A program made the position numbers and the translations under genes. Below the pieces are notes generated by a model. That model saw only the letters and a program-made list of their open reading frames with translations, had not been told where the DNA came from and made no database searches. Positions 16,339-26,212 of a stretch of 64,000 nucleotides of DNA are shown here, in pieces. Location: contig OY782831.1 in the NCBI GenBank assembly GCA_963678375.2, positions 310,001 through 374,000 of the forward strand, given 5' to 3'. The DNA is from JAEKNW01 sp963678375 (GTDB taxonomy: Bacteria > Cloacimonadota > Cloacimonadia > Cloacimonadales > JAFGVF01). How positions within the stretch are numbered: the first letter of the stretch is position 1; every line of letters starts with the position of its first letter.

Positions 16339-18192
16339 TCATCTTTTCTTTTTTCTTCTATTAATCAGCTTTTTGTGATTTGCAGATTTATCTTTTCGTC
16401 CCCCTAACTGCTTAATATTTGTAGGGCTAGATCCTGGATAAAACTCAGCAAGTAAATTGAGCATTCCAACAGACTTCAATGCTTCAATAACATACTTTTT
16501 ATTCCCGGGTATGAACCATTGTACAAGGGCCTTTTGAAGTCTAATGCTCCTTCCTTTAGCCACAAAAATAGACTTACCGGACTTGATATCTTTTTCAGTA
16601 TAATACATAGCAGTACTTGGTGTCATAGGAGTAGGATAAAACTCTTGTACTTGTTCTAATTTGAGATTGTTCTTTTTAAGATAAAGGGCTAATTTAATAG
16701 CATCTTTAGTGTCCGTACCTGGGTGACCTACTATAATATAAGGAATAATCTGCTGTTTTTTATCTACCTGAGTGGAAGCTTCAAAGAATTGCTTAGAAAA
16801 GTCTTCATAGAGACCAATATTGGGTTTATTCATAAGTTTCAGAACCTTAGGAACTGTATGTTCAGGAGCTAGTTTGAGATGTCCACCAATGTATTTCTTT
16901 GCTATTGTTTTAATAAATCTTGGTGATTTTAAAGCTAGATCAAAACGAATCCCAGAAGCAATAAATAGATTGTTTACTCCTTTAACAGAACTAACTTTTT
17001 CTAATAGATCTAAGTAGGAATCATGATTTGTATCCAAGTTTGGGCAGACAATGGGATAAAGACAGGAAGATCTTTTGCAAATTAATCCATCTGGCAATTT
17101 ACAAGTCATTCCATACATGTTAGCTGATGGCCCCCCTAAATCAGATATGGTACCGTGAAAGTATTGTTTCTGACTAAGTTCCTCAGCTTCATTAATGATT
17201 GATCTAGGACTTCTTGAACTAACCTTCTTACCTTGATGATAACCTATAGCACAGAAATTACATCCACCCCCACAACCACGATGGACTGTAATAGAATCTC
17301 GTATCTGCTTCCAAGCTTTTAAACTTTTCCCATGATAAATAGGATGAACATCTCTCATGAAAGGAAGAGAATAGATATTATCTAATTCATCTGTTGAAGG
17401 CGGAGCTGCTGGTAAATTATGCTTAAGATATCGAGCTCCATACTTCTGATAAATTATTGAGCTAGCATAGTTTTCTTGAAAAATCTGGGTAAGTTTAAGA
17501 AAGCTCAGCTTATCTGAGCAAGTTTCAGCTTGAGGAAGTAACTTGTAAGGTAAGGAATTATCAATTTCTGGAACTGTTACCAGCGTTCCTTTAATATCTT
17601 GAAGAGCTTCAATTGGGAAACCAGCATTTAGTTTATCTGCAACTTCTTGAATAATCTTCTCTCCCATGCCATAGACCAGCATATCTGCTTTTGAATCTAT
17701 TAAGATAGAGTTCCTTATTTTATTACTCCAATAGTCATAATGGGAAACTCTCCTCATCGAGGCTTCTATTCCACCTAAGATTATGGGTTTATCTTTACTG
17801 AATTGTTTAATTAAATTTGTATATCTTAATAGGGCTCTATCAGGTCTGATACCAATTTTCCCATCAGGGGTGTAGGCATCTTCTGAGCGAAGCTTTTTTT
17901 GGGCAGTATAATGATTGACCATGGAGTCCATATTGCCAGAAGTAACTCCCCACATAAGTTTTGGCTGACCTAAATAGCTTATGTCATCAAGATTACTGAT
18001 ATTGGGTTGAGGGATTATACCAACCTTATAACCTCTAGCTTCAAGACTTCGGGCAATAACAGACGCAGCGAAACTGGGATGGTCAATATATGCATCACCA
18101 GATACAATAATAATATCTAACTGATCCCACCCCCTCGCTTGCATATCTTTAGGGGATATTGGCAAAAAGTCTTTTACAGCCTCTGTCAGCAT
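16339..18192 (-). CDS. YgiQ family radical SAM protein
   Basis: A 617-residue radical SAM protein of the YgiQ/UPF0313 family, whose substrate is not established. It has the N-terminal 'DIIIVSGDAYIDHPSFAASV' cobalamin-domain-like segment, the iron-sulfur motif CGGGCNFCAIGYHQG (C-x3-C-x2-C), and later 'LAPEHTVPKVLKLMNKP' and 'QEFYPTPMTPSTAMYY', both highly typical of the family. The C-terminal 'RKDKSANHKKLINRRKKKR' is strongly basic. The frame begins at a TTG (18210); I prefer the ATG at 18192, which has AAAAGG nine bases upstream. It follows the cold-shock gene by about 40 bp. Confidence 0.92.
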   Translation of the reverse strand: MLTEAVKDFLPISPKDMQARGWDQLDIIIVSGDAYIDHPSFAASVIARSLEARGYKVGIIPQPNISNLDDISYLGQPKLMWGVTSGNMDSMVNHYTAQKKLRSEDAYTPDGKIGIRPDRALLRYTNLIKQFSKDKPIILGGIEASMRRVSHYDYWSNKIRNSILIDSKADMLVYGMGEKIIQEVADKLNAGFPIEALQDIKGTLVTVPEIDNSLPYKLLPQAETCSDKLSFLKLTQIFQENYASSIIYQKYGARYLKHNLPAAPPSTDELDNIYSLPFMRDVHPIYHGKSLKAWKQIRDSITVHRGCGGGCNFCAIGYHQGKKVSSRSPRSIINEAEELSQKQYFHGTISDLGGPSANMYGMTCKLPDGLICKRSSCLYPIVCPNLDTNHDSYLDLLEKVSSVKGVNNLFIASGIRFDLALKSPRFIKTIAKKYIGGHLKLAPEHTVPKVLKLMNKPNIGLYEDFSKQFFEASTQVDKKQQIIPYIIVGHPGTDTKDAIKLALYLKKNNLKLEQVQEFYPTPMTPSTAMYYTEKDIKSGKSIFVAKGRSIRLQKALVQWFIPGNKKYVIEALKSVGMLNLLAEFYPGSSPTNIKQLGGRKDKSANHKKLINRRKKKR

Positions 18193-18230
18193 AAAACTAG
18201 ACCTTTTCAATTTTTGTGAACTTTTCCTCT

Positions 18231-18446
18231 CTACTGAGCATCAACTCTAATTATATTTATAGCCTGAACACCTCTTGGGGTTTCAATTGTATCAAATTCA
18301 ACTCTTTCATCTTGGACAAGAATCTTTTGTTGCATAGGATTAGGAGTTACGATACTCTTCCAATGCACGAAATATTCTACATTATCTTCCGACAGAATAA
18401 AGCCATAACCTTTATTCTCATTAAACCATTTCACTTTACCTTTCAT
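18231..18446 (-). CDS. Cold-shock domain protein
   Basis: A 71-residue single cold-shock domain that binds single-stranded RNA or DNA. RNP1 is KGYGFI (about 12-17) and RNP2 is EYFVHW (about 24-29; the usual form is DVFVH). The start VKWFNENKGYGF is diagnostic. AGAGGT precedes the ATG. The 218-bp gap upstream is shared with a divergent gene and could hold a long leader, as is usual for csp genes, but I cannot define its structure. It is first in a run with ygiQ. Confidence 0.95.
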   Translation of the reverse strand: MKGKVKWFNENKGYGFILSEDNVEYFVHWKSIVTPNPMQQKILVQDERVEFDTIETPRGVQAINIIRVDAQ

Positions 18447-18664
18447 TAACTACCTCTTTCTTTCTATTTTGTATCAAGTTATTATTAACTAACATCTAAG
18501 TCAATAAAAATTAAATATTTCTGTATATTTACTAACTTAAACGAAGCATATAAGAATAGTTACAAGTAAATGATAGTTTGTATCAGCTTTAGGTAATTAA
18601 TATTTGCTAGTTGTTAATATTGCATTATAATTATTATAAATATAATATGTAAGGGAGATAAAAG

Positions 18665-19060
18665 ATGAACTCTTTAGAGAATCAATTTAAAATTGAACTA
18701 TTTAAAAGATTTTTACCACGAATGTGTAAATTTATTAATCAAAATAACACTTATGCCTTTAATCTGAAGTTTGATAATGATATATTAACTATCAACAATG
18801 TAACTATAGAAATTGAGTATCATGTAGGCAAGCTTGAAGCTCATTTAGAAGCAGAACATGAGGTGGTGTTAGCAAGTTTTGTTCTTCCAATGAAACATAA
18901 AGAAGAGTTCCCTTACTTAGAAGGATTAGAGGTTTTTGTAAGCGAGATTATCAACAAGCTTAACAAGAAAAAAATGTTAGATAATATTGGAGATATGCCT
19001 GTTAGTCATCTTCTATATGATTATTCTATAAAGGATTTCGTACAAATCCATTCTAATTAG
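18665..19060 (+). CDS. Unrecognised 131-residue protein
   Basis: I do not recognise this protein. It has a strong ribosome site (GGGAG seven bases before ATG) and coding-like composition. It has no signal peptide or membrane segment. It is acidic in the middle ('LEAHLEAEHEVV') and mixed alpha/beta, with Lys-rich 'NKLNKKKM' near the C-terminus. It is transcribed divergently from the cold-shock gene and converges on nth. It is one of few plus-strand genes in the first 28 kb, which suggests an independent unit. Confidence 0.65.
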   Translation: MNSLENQFKIELFKRFLPRMCKFINQNNTYAFNLKFDNDILTINNVTIEIEYHVGKLEAHLEAEHEVVLASFVLPMKHKEEFPYLEGLEVFVSEIINKLNKKKMLDNIGDMPVSHLLYDYSIKDFVQIHSN

Positions 19061-19156
19061 TTTGCTCTTATGCAAATCGTTTAAGGGATAATCTGATTAT
19101 TTTACCCTATTATTTGTAGCCTTGACTGGCAAGTTTGAATAATAATATCAGGCTAA

Positions 19157-19804
19157 CTAGCGAGACTCTTTTACTCCTATTCGTTGACATCCATCATATA
19201 TTGGACATTCACTACATTTAGGTCTAAGAGGAGTACAGAGATTTTGTCCAAATGCCACAAAATATGAATTAAAGTGGATCCAGTATTTAACTGGTAATTC
19301 TTTTCTTAAAGTCATTTCTGTTTCAAGTGGATTTTTAGTTCTAATCATTCCTAATCTGTTAAAGATTCTATGTACATGAACATCTACGCATACTGCTGGT
19401 TTTTTAAAGGCTATAGCCCTAACTAAGTTCGCAGTTTTCCTTCCAACACCTGGTAACTTTACTAAGTCATCTATCTCATCTGGTATAATATTATTAAACT
19501 CTTCTTTTAATACTTTAGGGAGAGCCTTTAGATATTGAGTTTTATGCTTATAAAAACCTACTGGATAGAGAATCTCTTCTAAGTCTTTAGCAGGTATTTT
19601 ATTCAAATCTTCAGGTTTATTCACTTTTTTGAATAGTTCTTTTACAACTTTAGTAGTAGTACCATCTTTAGTTCTGGCACTTAATATAGTAGCAACAAGT
19701 ATCTTAAATGGATCTTTTGTTTGGACTTCTATGAAATCAACAACAGGTGTAGGAAACTCTTTAAAGCGAGCTTCTAGAATTTTATACATCTTATCAAACG
19801 TCAT
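19157..19804 (-). CDS. nth: Endonuclease III (DNA glycosylase/AP lyase)
   Basis: A 215-residue base-excision repair enzyme for oxidised pyrimidines. The helix-hairpin-helix LPGVGRKTANLV contains the catalytic Lys, VDVHVHR carries the catalytic Asp, and the C-terminal C-x6-C-x2-C-x5-C iron-sulfur loop is CTPLRPKCSECPIYDGC. The segment LSARTKD replaces the more common LSAQT/D, a variation seen in other lineages. The frame opens at 19840, but the ATG at 19804 has AGAGGT before it and starts at the usual N-terminus. Confidence 0.94.
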   Translation of the reverse strand: MTFDKMYKILEARFKEFPTPVVDFIEVQTKDPFKILVATILSARTKDGTTTKVVKELFKKVNKPEDLNKIPAKDLEEILYPVGFYKHKTQYLKALPKVLKEEFNNIIPDEIDDLVKLPGVGRKTANLVRAIAFKKPAVCVDVHVHRIFNRLGMIRTKNPLETEMTLRKELPVKYWIHFNSYFVAFGQNLCTPLRPKCSECPIYDGCQRIGVKESR

Positions 19805-19993
19805 TTTTACCTCTTTTTTCAAACTTCTTACTAGATTCAAAAGTTGTCCAGAAAATTCTTACTTTTATTGATTATATTGAGTTTAGACTCTCTCAAAGAG
19901 AGTGAGTTTTCTTATTTGGTTGATTATTAAGCAAACAGTAAATTTTGTTAACAGTTCAACCAAGATAGTATATTATTTGGGTTAAAATAGGCA

Positions 19994-20020
19994 TAAGAAA
20001 AAGCCCTGCTGAGCAGGGCT
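19994..20020 (-). terminator. Intrinsic terminator of the C25 peptidase gene
   Basis: A stem of 8 bp, AGCCCTGC/GCAGGGCT (20002-20020), with a 3-nt loop is followed on the minus strand by TTTTTCTT. This is a textbook Rho-independent terminator, 62 bp past the C25 gene stop and well before nth. Confidence 0.9.
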
Positions 20021-20081
20021 AATTATCTGAGACTATATGGGCATTTTAGCTCACACAGTTCTTATTTATCTTTTGAGTAAT

Positions 20082-23000
20082 CTATTTCATCATTATGGCC
20101 TTTTTAGTGGATTGGAACTCATCTGATACCATACGGTAGAAATAAACACCTGATGATACAGGTCTATTTTCATCATCAAGACCATTCCAAACTATAGTAT
20201 GATTGCCTTGTTTATAATTATCAGATACTAGTGTTCTAACTTTTTGTCCTTTGATATTATAAACAATAATTGAAACATTACTTGCCTTTCTCAAAGAGAA
20301 GTTGATAGTAGTTGTAGGGTTAAATGGATTAGGAATATTTTGACTTAAGTCGTTCACAGCAACAACTTGTACATCATTAGATACAGGGACATTAACATTC
20401 CAAGTAGCAATAACAGTAAAGTCATAATCTGCCGCATAGCACTTAACTTGATATTCACCTACGCTATCAAAGACATAATCCAAAGTATCACTAACAGCAC
20501 CTTCCACTACTTCATTATCGATTTTCCACTCATAAACTAGTTCACTATCAACATCAAGTACATCAACACCAAAACTTACAAAGTTATTAGTTGATTCAAA
20601 GTTTGTTGTTCCAGGGAATTTTGCTTGAAGAGAAGGTCTATCGTTGACTGGAGTAACAGCTACTAAGAATGATACAGATACAACTATATCAGTAACACCA
20701 TCTTCAGCATAGATAGTTACAGACTCTGTTCCATGCCAGTTATCAGCAGGAGTAACAACTAAGAAACCATCTTCATTAACATCAAAAGATAAGTTTTCTG
20801 AATCAGAGAATGAGAATTCTAAGATATCATTATTAGGATCTTTAAAGATATTATAAAGGTCGATAGTTTCATCTGAATGGTCTTCTTCGAAAGTAATATC
20901 ATTTGGTTGGTTAGTTACAAATGGAGGTAACTGACCAATCTTAGTTGTGATGAAGAGAGCCATTTCATTTTCTAGAGGTCTAGCCGCTTGTGGATACTGG
21001 TTGTTATAAGTATATTCTAAACCAACTGTACCAGAATGGTCTTCTATACCAACTGTAGCATACTCACCATGAGAGTTACCACCAGCAGTATCGATATTAT
21101 TAACAACTTTATATTGGATTTTTATAGGAGCATCACCTGTTGATGAACCATAGTATTCAGGGTCATAAAGAATAACCTGGAAAGTTTCTTCATAGCTGGT
21201 ATTATAGTGGTTTTTCCACTCATTCCAAGTAACAACGAAGTAGTTTTCAGCTTGGTCGTGAGCAATAAAGACTTGTCCACTGCCACCAGTCATTAGGTCA
21301 TCCCAGAAAGGAGCAATCATTGGAGATGCACCTAGAGGACCAGGAAGTCTCCAGTTTCTAAAGGTAGCTTGTTCAGTCTCACCCATAGCCAACCAACCGT
21401 TGGAGCAAATCGAAATTTGGTCATAATCTCTATCATAGAATCTGAATGTAAATGGAAGATCAACAACTTGAACTTGTTCTTGGTTATCCCCACCGTCAGG
21501 TAAAGGTACTACAGTACCAACTCCACCTTCGCTTGGGTCGAGTTCAATCCATTCATATACAGGACATTCGCTATATTCAGTATCATAAGAATCGAAGATA
21601 TAGTATCCATAGGCATCAGGACCTAATGGATCAGTTACAGAAGCAGTACCAACTTGAAGACTGAAGAATGCAGATGTTTCGAATCCATCATCTTCAACAG
21701 TGACTATCATTGGTACTAAATCGCCAGGAAGTAAGTCATCAGAAGCAGTAATATTGAAACCAACACTTCCGCTAGCACCAGCAGCCAATGTACCAAGCAA
21801 AGCTTCATCCATGTTGATAGTAATTCTATTATCAGTAGTTGATAAATAAGCGTCTGCTAGACTTAAGTCTCCATTACCTAAGTTAGTAACTTCAACATTT
21901 ATTACAGAAGTTTCACCTGGAGCGAAGTCAGTATTTACCATTTCATAATCCACAACTTGAACAATAGGGCTATGAATTGGGATTAAGACTTGTCTTTCCC
22001 AGCTATAAGATGCATTTGAGAAAATAATTCTAAAGGCAATATCATTTTCATAAGCAGAATTAGGAACAGTGAATTCAAAGTCACTTGTATTCTCAGCATC
22101 TGCACCTTGAAGAATTGCACCGAAATCTGCTGTTGCATTATTGATTACTATACCATTTGAAATAGCAGATATAGTTGCAGAAATATTAGTTACATCAGCA
22201 GAACCAGCATTAGTAGCTTGAACTTTCAAAGCAAAATCTTTACCAGGAGTGAGGTAATCAATTTCTTGACCATCATCATAAATAGTAATATCTGTTGCAT
22301 TAAGAACAGGAGCTTCAAGACCGAATGTTAAATCATGCTGTTGAGGTTGATAACCTTCTTTAGTTACAGTTAATAACCCTTCACCACTGGCATCAGTAGG
22401 AATATCAAAGAAGATTTCACCATAAGAATTAGTATAACCAGTATAGTAGTCTTCTCCAATCATAATAGTTGCCCAGACATCTTCTAATCCAATACCTTCT
22501 TGGGTAGTTTTTACTTTATATTGGTTAGTTCCGGCAGCTATATTTTGAATATATTCAGTATCAAAATACTTAGGTTGTTCTTTATAAACTCTTAAAGATG
22601 AGTCACCAATCAAATTACAGATAGTTGAGAAGAAGTTAACTCTTTCAGGTTTTGAAATAGCATAAGCTTCCCAAAGATGGAATTTACCGCGATTATTAGC
22701 AGCACCCATAGTCCAACCATCTTCTTGGAAGAGGTAACCCATGATACCACCGTTTAGGTTGTTATTAAAAGTTGTATGAGTTCCAGAAGTTGCGAGACCG
22801 ATTGAGCAGACACCACCAGTTGGTGATGAGCCTGAACCAGAACGAACTACAGCTTCGGTTACAGAAGTACCTGAATAGAAAGTACCAGTTGAGCAGGTTA
22901 AAATAACACAGACAGTTAGTTTATCTACATTATTTAAAGAAGCAGCTTGAGAAGTTCCCCAACCATCCATTCCAATCCAACCACGGTAATTCCAAAAGCC

Positions 23001-24254
23001 AACACCGGCATTCATTCCACTTGAAACAAGTGAAGGAGAAGGAGAATTACCAAAATGTTCTATAAAGGTATATTCATCATTATACTCACTCATTATTTCT
23101 TTAACAAATAGATTGGTAATAATAGTAGATTGTCCTGAAGGAGAAGTATCAGCCACTAATAAAGTTCTAGTATAGTAAGTTGTGTCAGGAATAGTAGTAG
23201 CTTTTTCATACTTAATAGTTTTAGTAACTAAAGTTGAAAGATCAACCAAATTTTCAATAGAAAGTCTTCCTAGGAAAACATCTTCAAGATCATCATTACC
23301 TTCTAATAAGCCATACCAGTGGTCTCCACCAGCACTATAAGATGAAATTGTATATACTGGAATTGAGAAAGAACCAGAGCCGTCACCAATGAAAGTAACA
23401 TAAGCAGGTGGGTTTTCCCATGTATCATAAGCATCTTGGATATAAGACTTAATAGAAGAAGTTGAAGTACCAGTTTGAGTTGTACTAGCAGTATAAACAG
23501 TCCAACCTTGTTCTTTTCTCCAGTTGAAAAGATTACTTGCGATTGGGTTACCTTCTAAAGCTGCTGGATAAATATACAGAATAGTAGGATTCTGGTAGTC
23601 ATTACGAGAAGTAGGTTCTTTGTAGTTTAATAACGTAGAAGCAAAGAAGTTTTCAAAACTTGTATCTGCCTTCATAAATGATCTAGTAATCTCATTTACA
23701 GATGGTTCATTTTCGAAAATAATTTCGATTTCTGCTTTTTTAATAACCTCTAAAGTATTTGTAGCATCATTGTATCTAAATGGGTGAACTATGAAATTAA
23801 CTATTCTCTTATTTCTTAAGATTGCAGGTTCCCCGATTTGTGCTATAGATGTGGGATAATATACATTTTTTGTATATACTTCATTATTAAAAGTATAGAT
23901 TTCTTGTTCATTTTCTCTAAAAGGTTTAATATTAATATTTTCTACTAGTTCAGAGTCAAGAACTCTAATATTGATGGTAGGTTTCCCACTATTAGGAATT
24001 TCAATAGTTGATGAGTAGAAAGGAAGTTCAGGAGAACCGACATCAACAGTTGTGCTAAGAGATTGAGAGCTTACATAGTCATAAGAAGCAGCCCCAATAT
24101 TTTCTTGCTTGATTTCAAATTCTGGATTTTTAAAAAGGATGTTTAAATTTGAGCGGGTTTCATTTTCGACTCGAAACTGTCCATATGCTAAGATAGGTGT
24201 TAGCAGTATTAAAAGTCCGAATACTACACAAAAATAGTTTTTTTTCTGAGTCAT
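20082..24254 (-). CDS. Gingipain-like (C25) exported protein with C-terminal sorting domain
   Basis: A 1390-residue secreted protein. The signal peptide is residues 1-25, followed by a C25-type propeptide (about 30-200). The C25 domain (about 222-580) has 'PAYVTFIGDGSG', 'DHWYGLLEGNDDLEDVFLGRLS' and the presumed nucleophile Cys in ILTCSTGTF (Cys at about 454). The catalytic-His position of gingipains (GHGS) reads NYRGWIGM here, with Trp at about 426. C-terminal to this are a carboxypeptidase-regulatory-like segment, CARDB-like repeats, a nidogen-like domain with 'FWDDLMTG', cadherin/PKD-like domains ('DNWHGTESVTIYAEDG') and the sorting domain starting NIPNPFNPTTTINFSL and ending KKAIMMK. AGAGGT precedes the start. 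Substrate and activity are unproven. Confidence 0.85.
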   Translation of the reverse strand: MTQKKNYFCVVFGLLILLTPILAYGQFRVENETRSNLNILFKNPEFEIKQENIGAASYDYVSSQSLSTTVDVGSPELPFYSSTIEIPNSGKPTINIRVLDSELVENINIKPFRENEQEIYTFNNEVYTKNVYYPTSIAQIGEPAILRNKRIVNFIVHPFRYNDATNTLEVIKKAEIEIIFENEPSVNEITRSFMKADTSFENFFASTLLNYKEPTSRNDYQNPTILYIYPAALEGNPIASNLFNWRKEQGWTVYTASTTQTGTSTSSIKSYIQDAYDTWENPPAYVTFIGDGSGSFSIPVYTISSYSAGGDHWYGLLEGNDDLEDVFLGRLSIENLVDLSTLVTKTIKYEKATTIPDTTYYTRTLLVADTSPSGQSTIITNLFVKEIMSEYNDEYTFIEHFGNSPSPSLVSSGMNAGVGFWNYRGWIGMDGWGTSQAASLNNVDKLTVCVILTCSTGTFYSGTSVTEAVVRSGSGSSPTGGVCSIGLATSGTHTTFNNNLNGGIMGYLFQEDGWTMGAANNRGKFHLWEAYAISKPERVNFFSTICNLIGDSSLRVYKEQPKYFDTEYIQNIAAGTNQYKVKTTQEGIGLEDVWATIMIGEDYYTGYTNSYGEIFFDIPTDASGEGLLTVTKEGYQPQQHDLTFGLEAPVLNATDITIYDDGQEIDYLTPGKDFALKVQATNAGSADVTNISATISAISNGIVINNATADFGAILQGADAENTSDFEFTVPNSAYENDIAFRIIFSNASYSWERQVLIPIHSPIVQVVDYEMVNTDFAPGETSVINVEVTNLGNGDLSLADAYLSTTDNRITINMDEALLGTLAAGASGSVGFNITASDDLLPGDLVPMIVTVEDDGFETSAFFSLQVGTASVTDPLGPDAYGYYIFDSYDTEYSECPVYEWIELDPSEGGVGTVVPLPDGGDNQEQVQVVDLPFTFRFYDRDYDQISICSNGWLAMGETEQATFRNWRLPGPLGASPMIAPFWDDLMTGGSGQVFIAHDQAENYFVVTWNEWKNHYNTSYEETFQVILYDPEYYGSSTGDAPIKIQYKVVNNIDTAGGNSHGEYATVGIEDHSGTVGLEYTYNNQYPQAARPLENEMALFITTKIGQLPPFVTNQPNDITFEEDHSDETIDLYNIFKDPNNDILEFSFSDSENLSFDVNEDGFLVVTPADNWHGTESVTIYAEDGVTDIVVSVSFLVAVTPVNDRPSLQAKFPGTTNFESTNNFVSFGVDVLDVDSELVYEWKIDNEVVEGAVSDTLDYVFDSVGEYQVKCYAADYDFTVIATWNVNVPVSNDVQVVAVNDLSQNIPNPFNPTTTINFSLRKASNVSIIVYNIKGQKVRTLVSDNYKQGNHTIVWNGLDDENRPVSSGVYFYRMVSDEFQSTKKAIMMK

Positions 24255-24410
24255 ACATTACCTCTATTAATTTAGTCTGTATATGTTCTTAGTATTAAGT
24301 CAGCTTAAGTGGCTTTTGGTTGTCAGTTAAACTGGGTTTCATGTAACAGGATTTTAATATGTAAATTTTGTTCCAAAAGTTCAATAATTTCAAAAAACAA
24401 TTAGCTTTTA

Positions 24411-25445
24411 TTATCTATTTCTTCTTAGCAAATTTATTAGTGCTCTTTTATGCTTGTTAACTATCTTCTTTAAATCAGTATTATTAGGAAGGAATAAAGA
24501 AACTCCGTTAGGAGTTATCCCACTAACCTCGATAGTAAAGGCAAAGGTGGAAAAGTTCTTGTAAAAATAGTCTCGAGCGTAACCATATTGACTTGTATGT
24601 CCAGTAAAAACTTCATAGTTATCCTCTTTAAAGAAACAGGGTAAGTCTGCAGCTAAAGCATCAGCAATTTCTTTCATTTGATCCCAATCCTGACTCTTTT
24701 CATCTTCCCAATAATACGGAAAGAAAATCATTTCTGGATAGGTTCCATTTGCTGAAGAGTGATAAAAGAAAGCAAAGTCAAAATTAAATCGTTCCGCTAC
24801 TTGCATAACTGCTTGAGTTTCTGATTCTGAAGCAGGACTTTCTCCCTTGAAGTAGGGACTTTCTCGGTCATTCAAATCTGCAAGTTCCCAGTTGCTTGGA
24901 TAGTTTTTATTCAAGTCAACCCCATCTGTTTTAAGATCAAAGGTCCCATTTTCATTGCTGTCTCGGTTATTTTTACGTTTTAACGGGTATTGACCAGAGT
25001 TAACAATCTTAAAAGCTTCTGGATTTATTGTAGGTATTACCACAAAATAATAGGCAGAAAGTAGGTCTGAGTAGGACTTATCGCTTGTTAAATCCCTAAT
25101 CAATGACATTGCGATTTCAACCCCAATTGGTTCTTCCCCATGGTGCTGACCAATAATAAGGACTTTCTTTACATCTTTTGGGATTTTATGCTCCCATAGC
25201 TTTTTCTTTTTATTCTTGATTTTAGGAGATTTATGGATATGAAAAGCATACAAAGGTAGCTTATCAACACTTGAATTACCAATCACTTCAATATCTGAAA
25301 TTAATCTATTGCCTTGGTGATGATTAAGTAAAGAATCTCCCAGTGTCTGCCACTTATGATAGTCACTATCTAAAGGATATTGATTAACTGAGGATAAAGG
25401 CGACAGCAAAAGCCAGAAAAAAGCTAAAAAGAAAAAGCTTTTCAT
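24411..25445 (-). CDS. M14-family zinc carboxypeptidase, exported
   Basis: A 344-residue metallopeptidase with signal peptide MKSFFFLAFFWLLLSPLSS. Zinc ligands are H-x-x-E in GQHHGEEPIGVE (His at about 102, Glu at about 105) and the later His in FFYHSSANG. The substrate-binding stretch is DGVDLNKNYPSNW, and the catalytic Glu lies in AFTIEVSG. The 'KRKNNRDSNENGTFD' insert resembles a calcium-binding loop. The start overlaps the stop of the thioesterase gene (TAATG), so translation is coupled. An alternative GTG at 25460 is less likely because it puts basic residues ahead of the signal peptide without a ribosome site. Confidence 0.88.
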   Translation of the reverse strand: MKSFFFLAFFWLLLSPLSSVNQYPLDSDYHKWQTLGDSLLNHHQGNRLISDIEVIGNSSVDKLPLYAFHIHKSPKIKNKKKKLWEHKIPKDVKKVLIIGQHHGEEPIGVEIAMSLIRDLTSDKSYSDLLSAYYFVVIPTINPEAFKIVNSGQYPLKRKNNRDSNENGTFDLKTDGVDLNKNYPSNWELADLNDRESPYFKGESPASESETQAVMQVAERFNFDFAFFYHSSANGTYPEMIFFPYYWEDEKSQDWDQMKEIADALAADLPCFFKEDNYEVFTGHTSQYGYARDYFYKNFSTFAFTIEVSGITPNGVSLFLPNNTDLKKIVNKHKRALINLLRRNR

Positions 25446-26212
25446 TAATCTTCTGCCCACCTTGTTGTCGCAGTAAACACTTGCTTACCATCATCACAAG
25501 AAATTATTTCATGATGATACAGCAAAGTATCAATGAGATAAGTTTTTATTGATATTTCTTGCAAATATTTTACTTCTTGAATAAAGTTAGTGTCTATTTC
25601 TTGAAGACTATAGTGTTTATCAAAATGCTCAGCTAGTGAATCTAGAATCATATCAATATAACAAGTATTATTCATATGACCATTCATATCGATATCAGAA
25701 AATCTTGCTTTTTTGCTAAAGGTGTTAACTAAGTTATGTCTATTAATATCAATTTTCTTAAGATCTTCAGAGAATAGCTGTAAATCATAAGACATTACTG
25801 AAGATAAATTAATCTTACTCAAAGGGATTATCCTTCGCTTAACTACATCTATAACAACCCAATCTGAGACTGCCTCAATGATAATCTTATTCTGAGAATC
25901 TGTGACTACAAAGTTCCTAGTAGCTATGATTTTATTATGTTTATGACTCCAAGTATGAATTTTAAATTTTTCTAATGACTTGGGTAATCTATTAATTTTT
26001 ACTAACTGCTTGGTAAGTACCCAAGCTCCAGAAGCTGACATTAAGTCATTAAAACCTATCTGCATGGATTCAGAATGCAAAGCTGCAACTTCCTGTAAAT
26101 ACTTAAACAAATCTGAAATTTTAATAGTCTGAAAATAACTGGTATTATAGGTCTCTACTGCAAAGGATTTTGCAAAAACTCTACTATCTTTTAGTGATTC
26201 TATTATTGTCAA
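25445..26212 (-). CDS. Acyl-ACP thioesterase (FatA-like)
   Basis: A 255-residue double hot-dog thioesterase that releases fatty acids from acyl carrier protein. The first hot dog has 'SYFQTIKISDLFKYLQEVAALHSE' and 'WVLTKQLVKINRLPK'. The second has 'ARFSDIDMNGHMNNTCYIDMILD', the typical D-x-N-x-H catalytic stretch. The TTG start has a good GGAGG site. It overlaps the end of dinB by 29 bp and the M14 gene by one base, so all three are probably co-transcribed although unrelated in function. Bacterial homologues are linked to free fatty acid or membrane lipid adjustment. Confidence 0.9.
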   Translation of the reverse strand: MTIIESLKDSRVFAKSFAVETYNTSYFQTIKISDLFKYLQEVAALHSESMQIGFNDLMSASGAWVLTKQLVKINRLPKSLEKFKIHTWSHKHNKIIATRNFVVTDSQNKIIIEAVSDWVVIDVVKRRIIPLSKINLSSVMSYDLQLFSEDLKKIDINRHNLVNTFSKKARFSDIDMNGHMNNTCYIDMILDSLAEHFDKHYSLQEIDTNFIQEVKYLQEISIKTYLIDTLLYHHEIISCDDGKQVFTATTRWAED

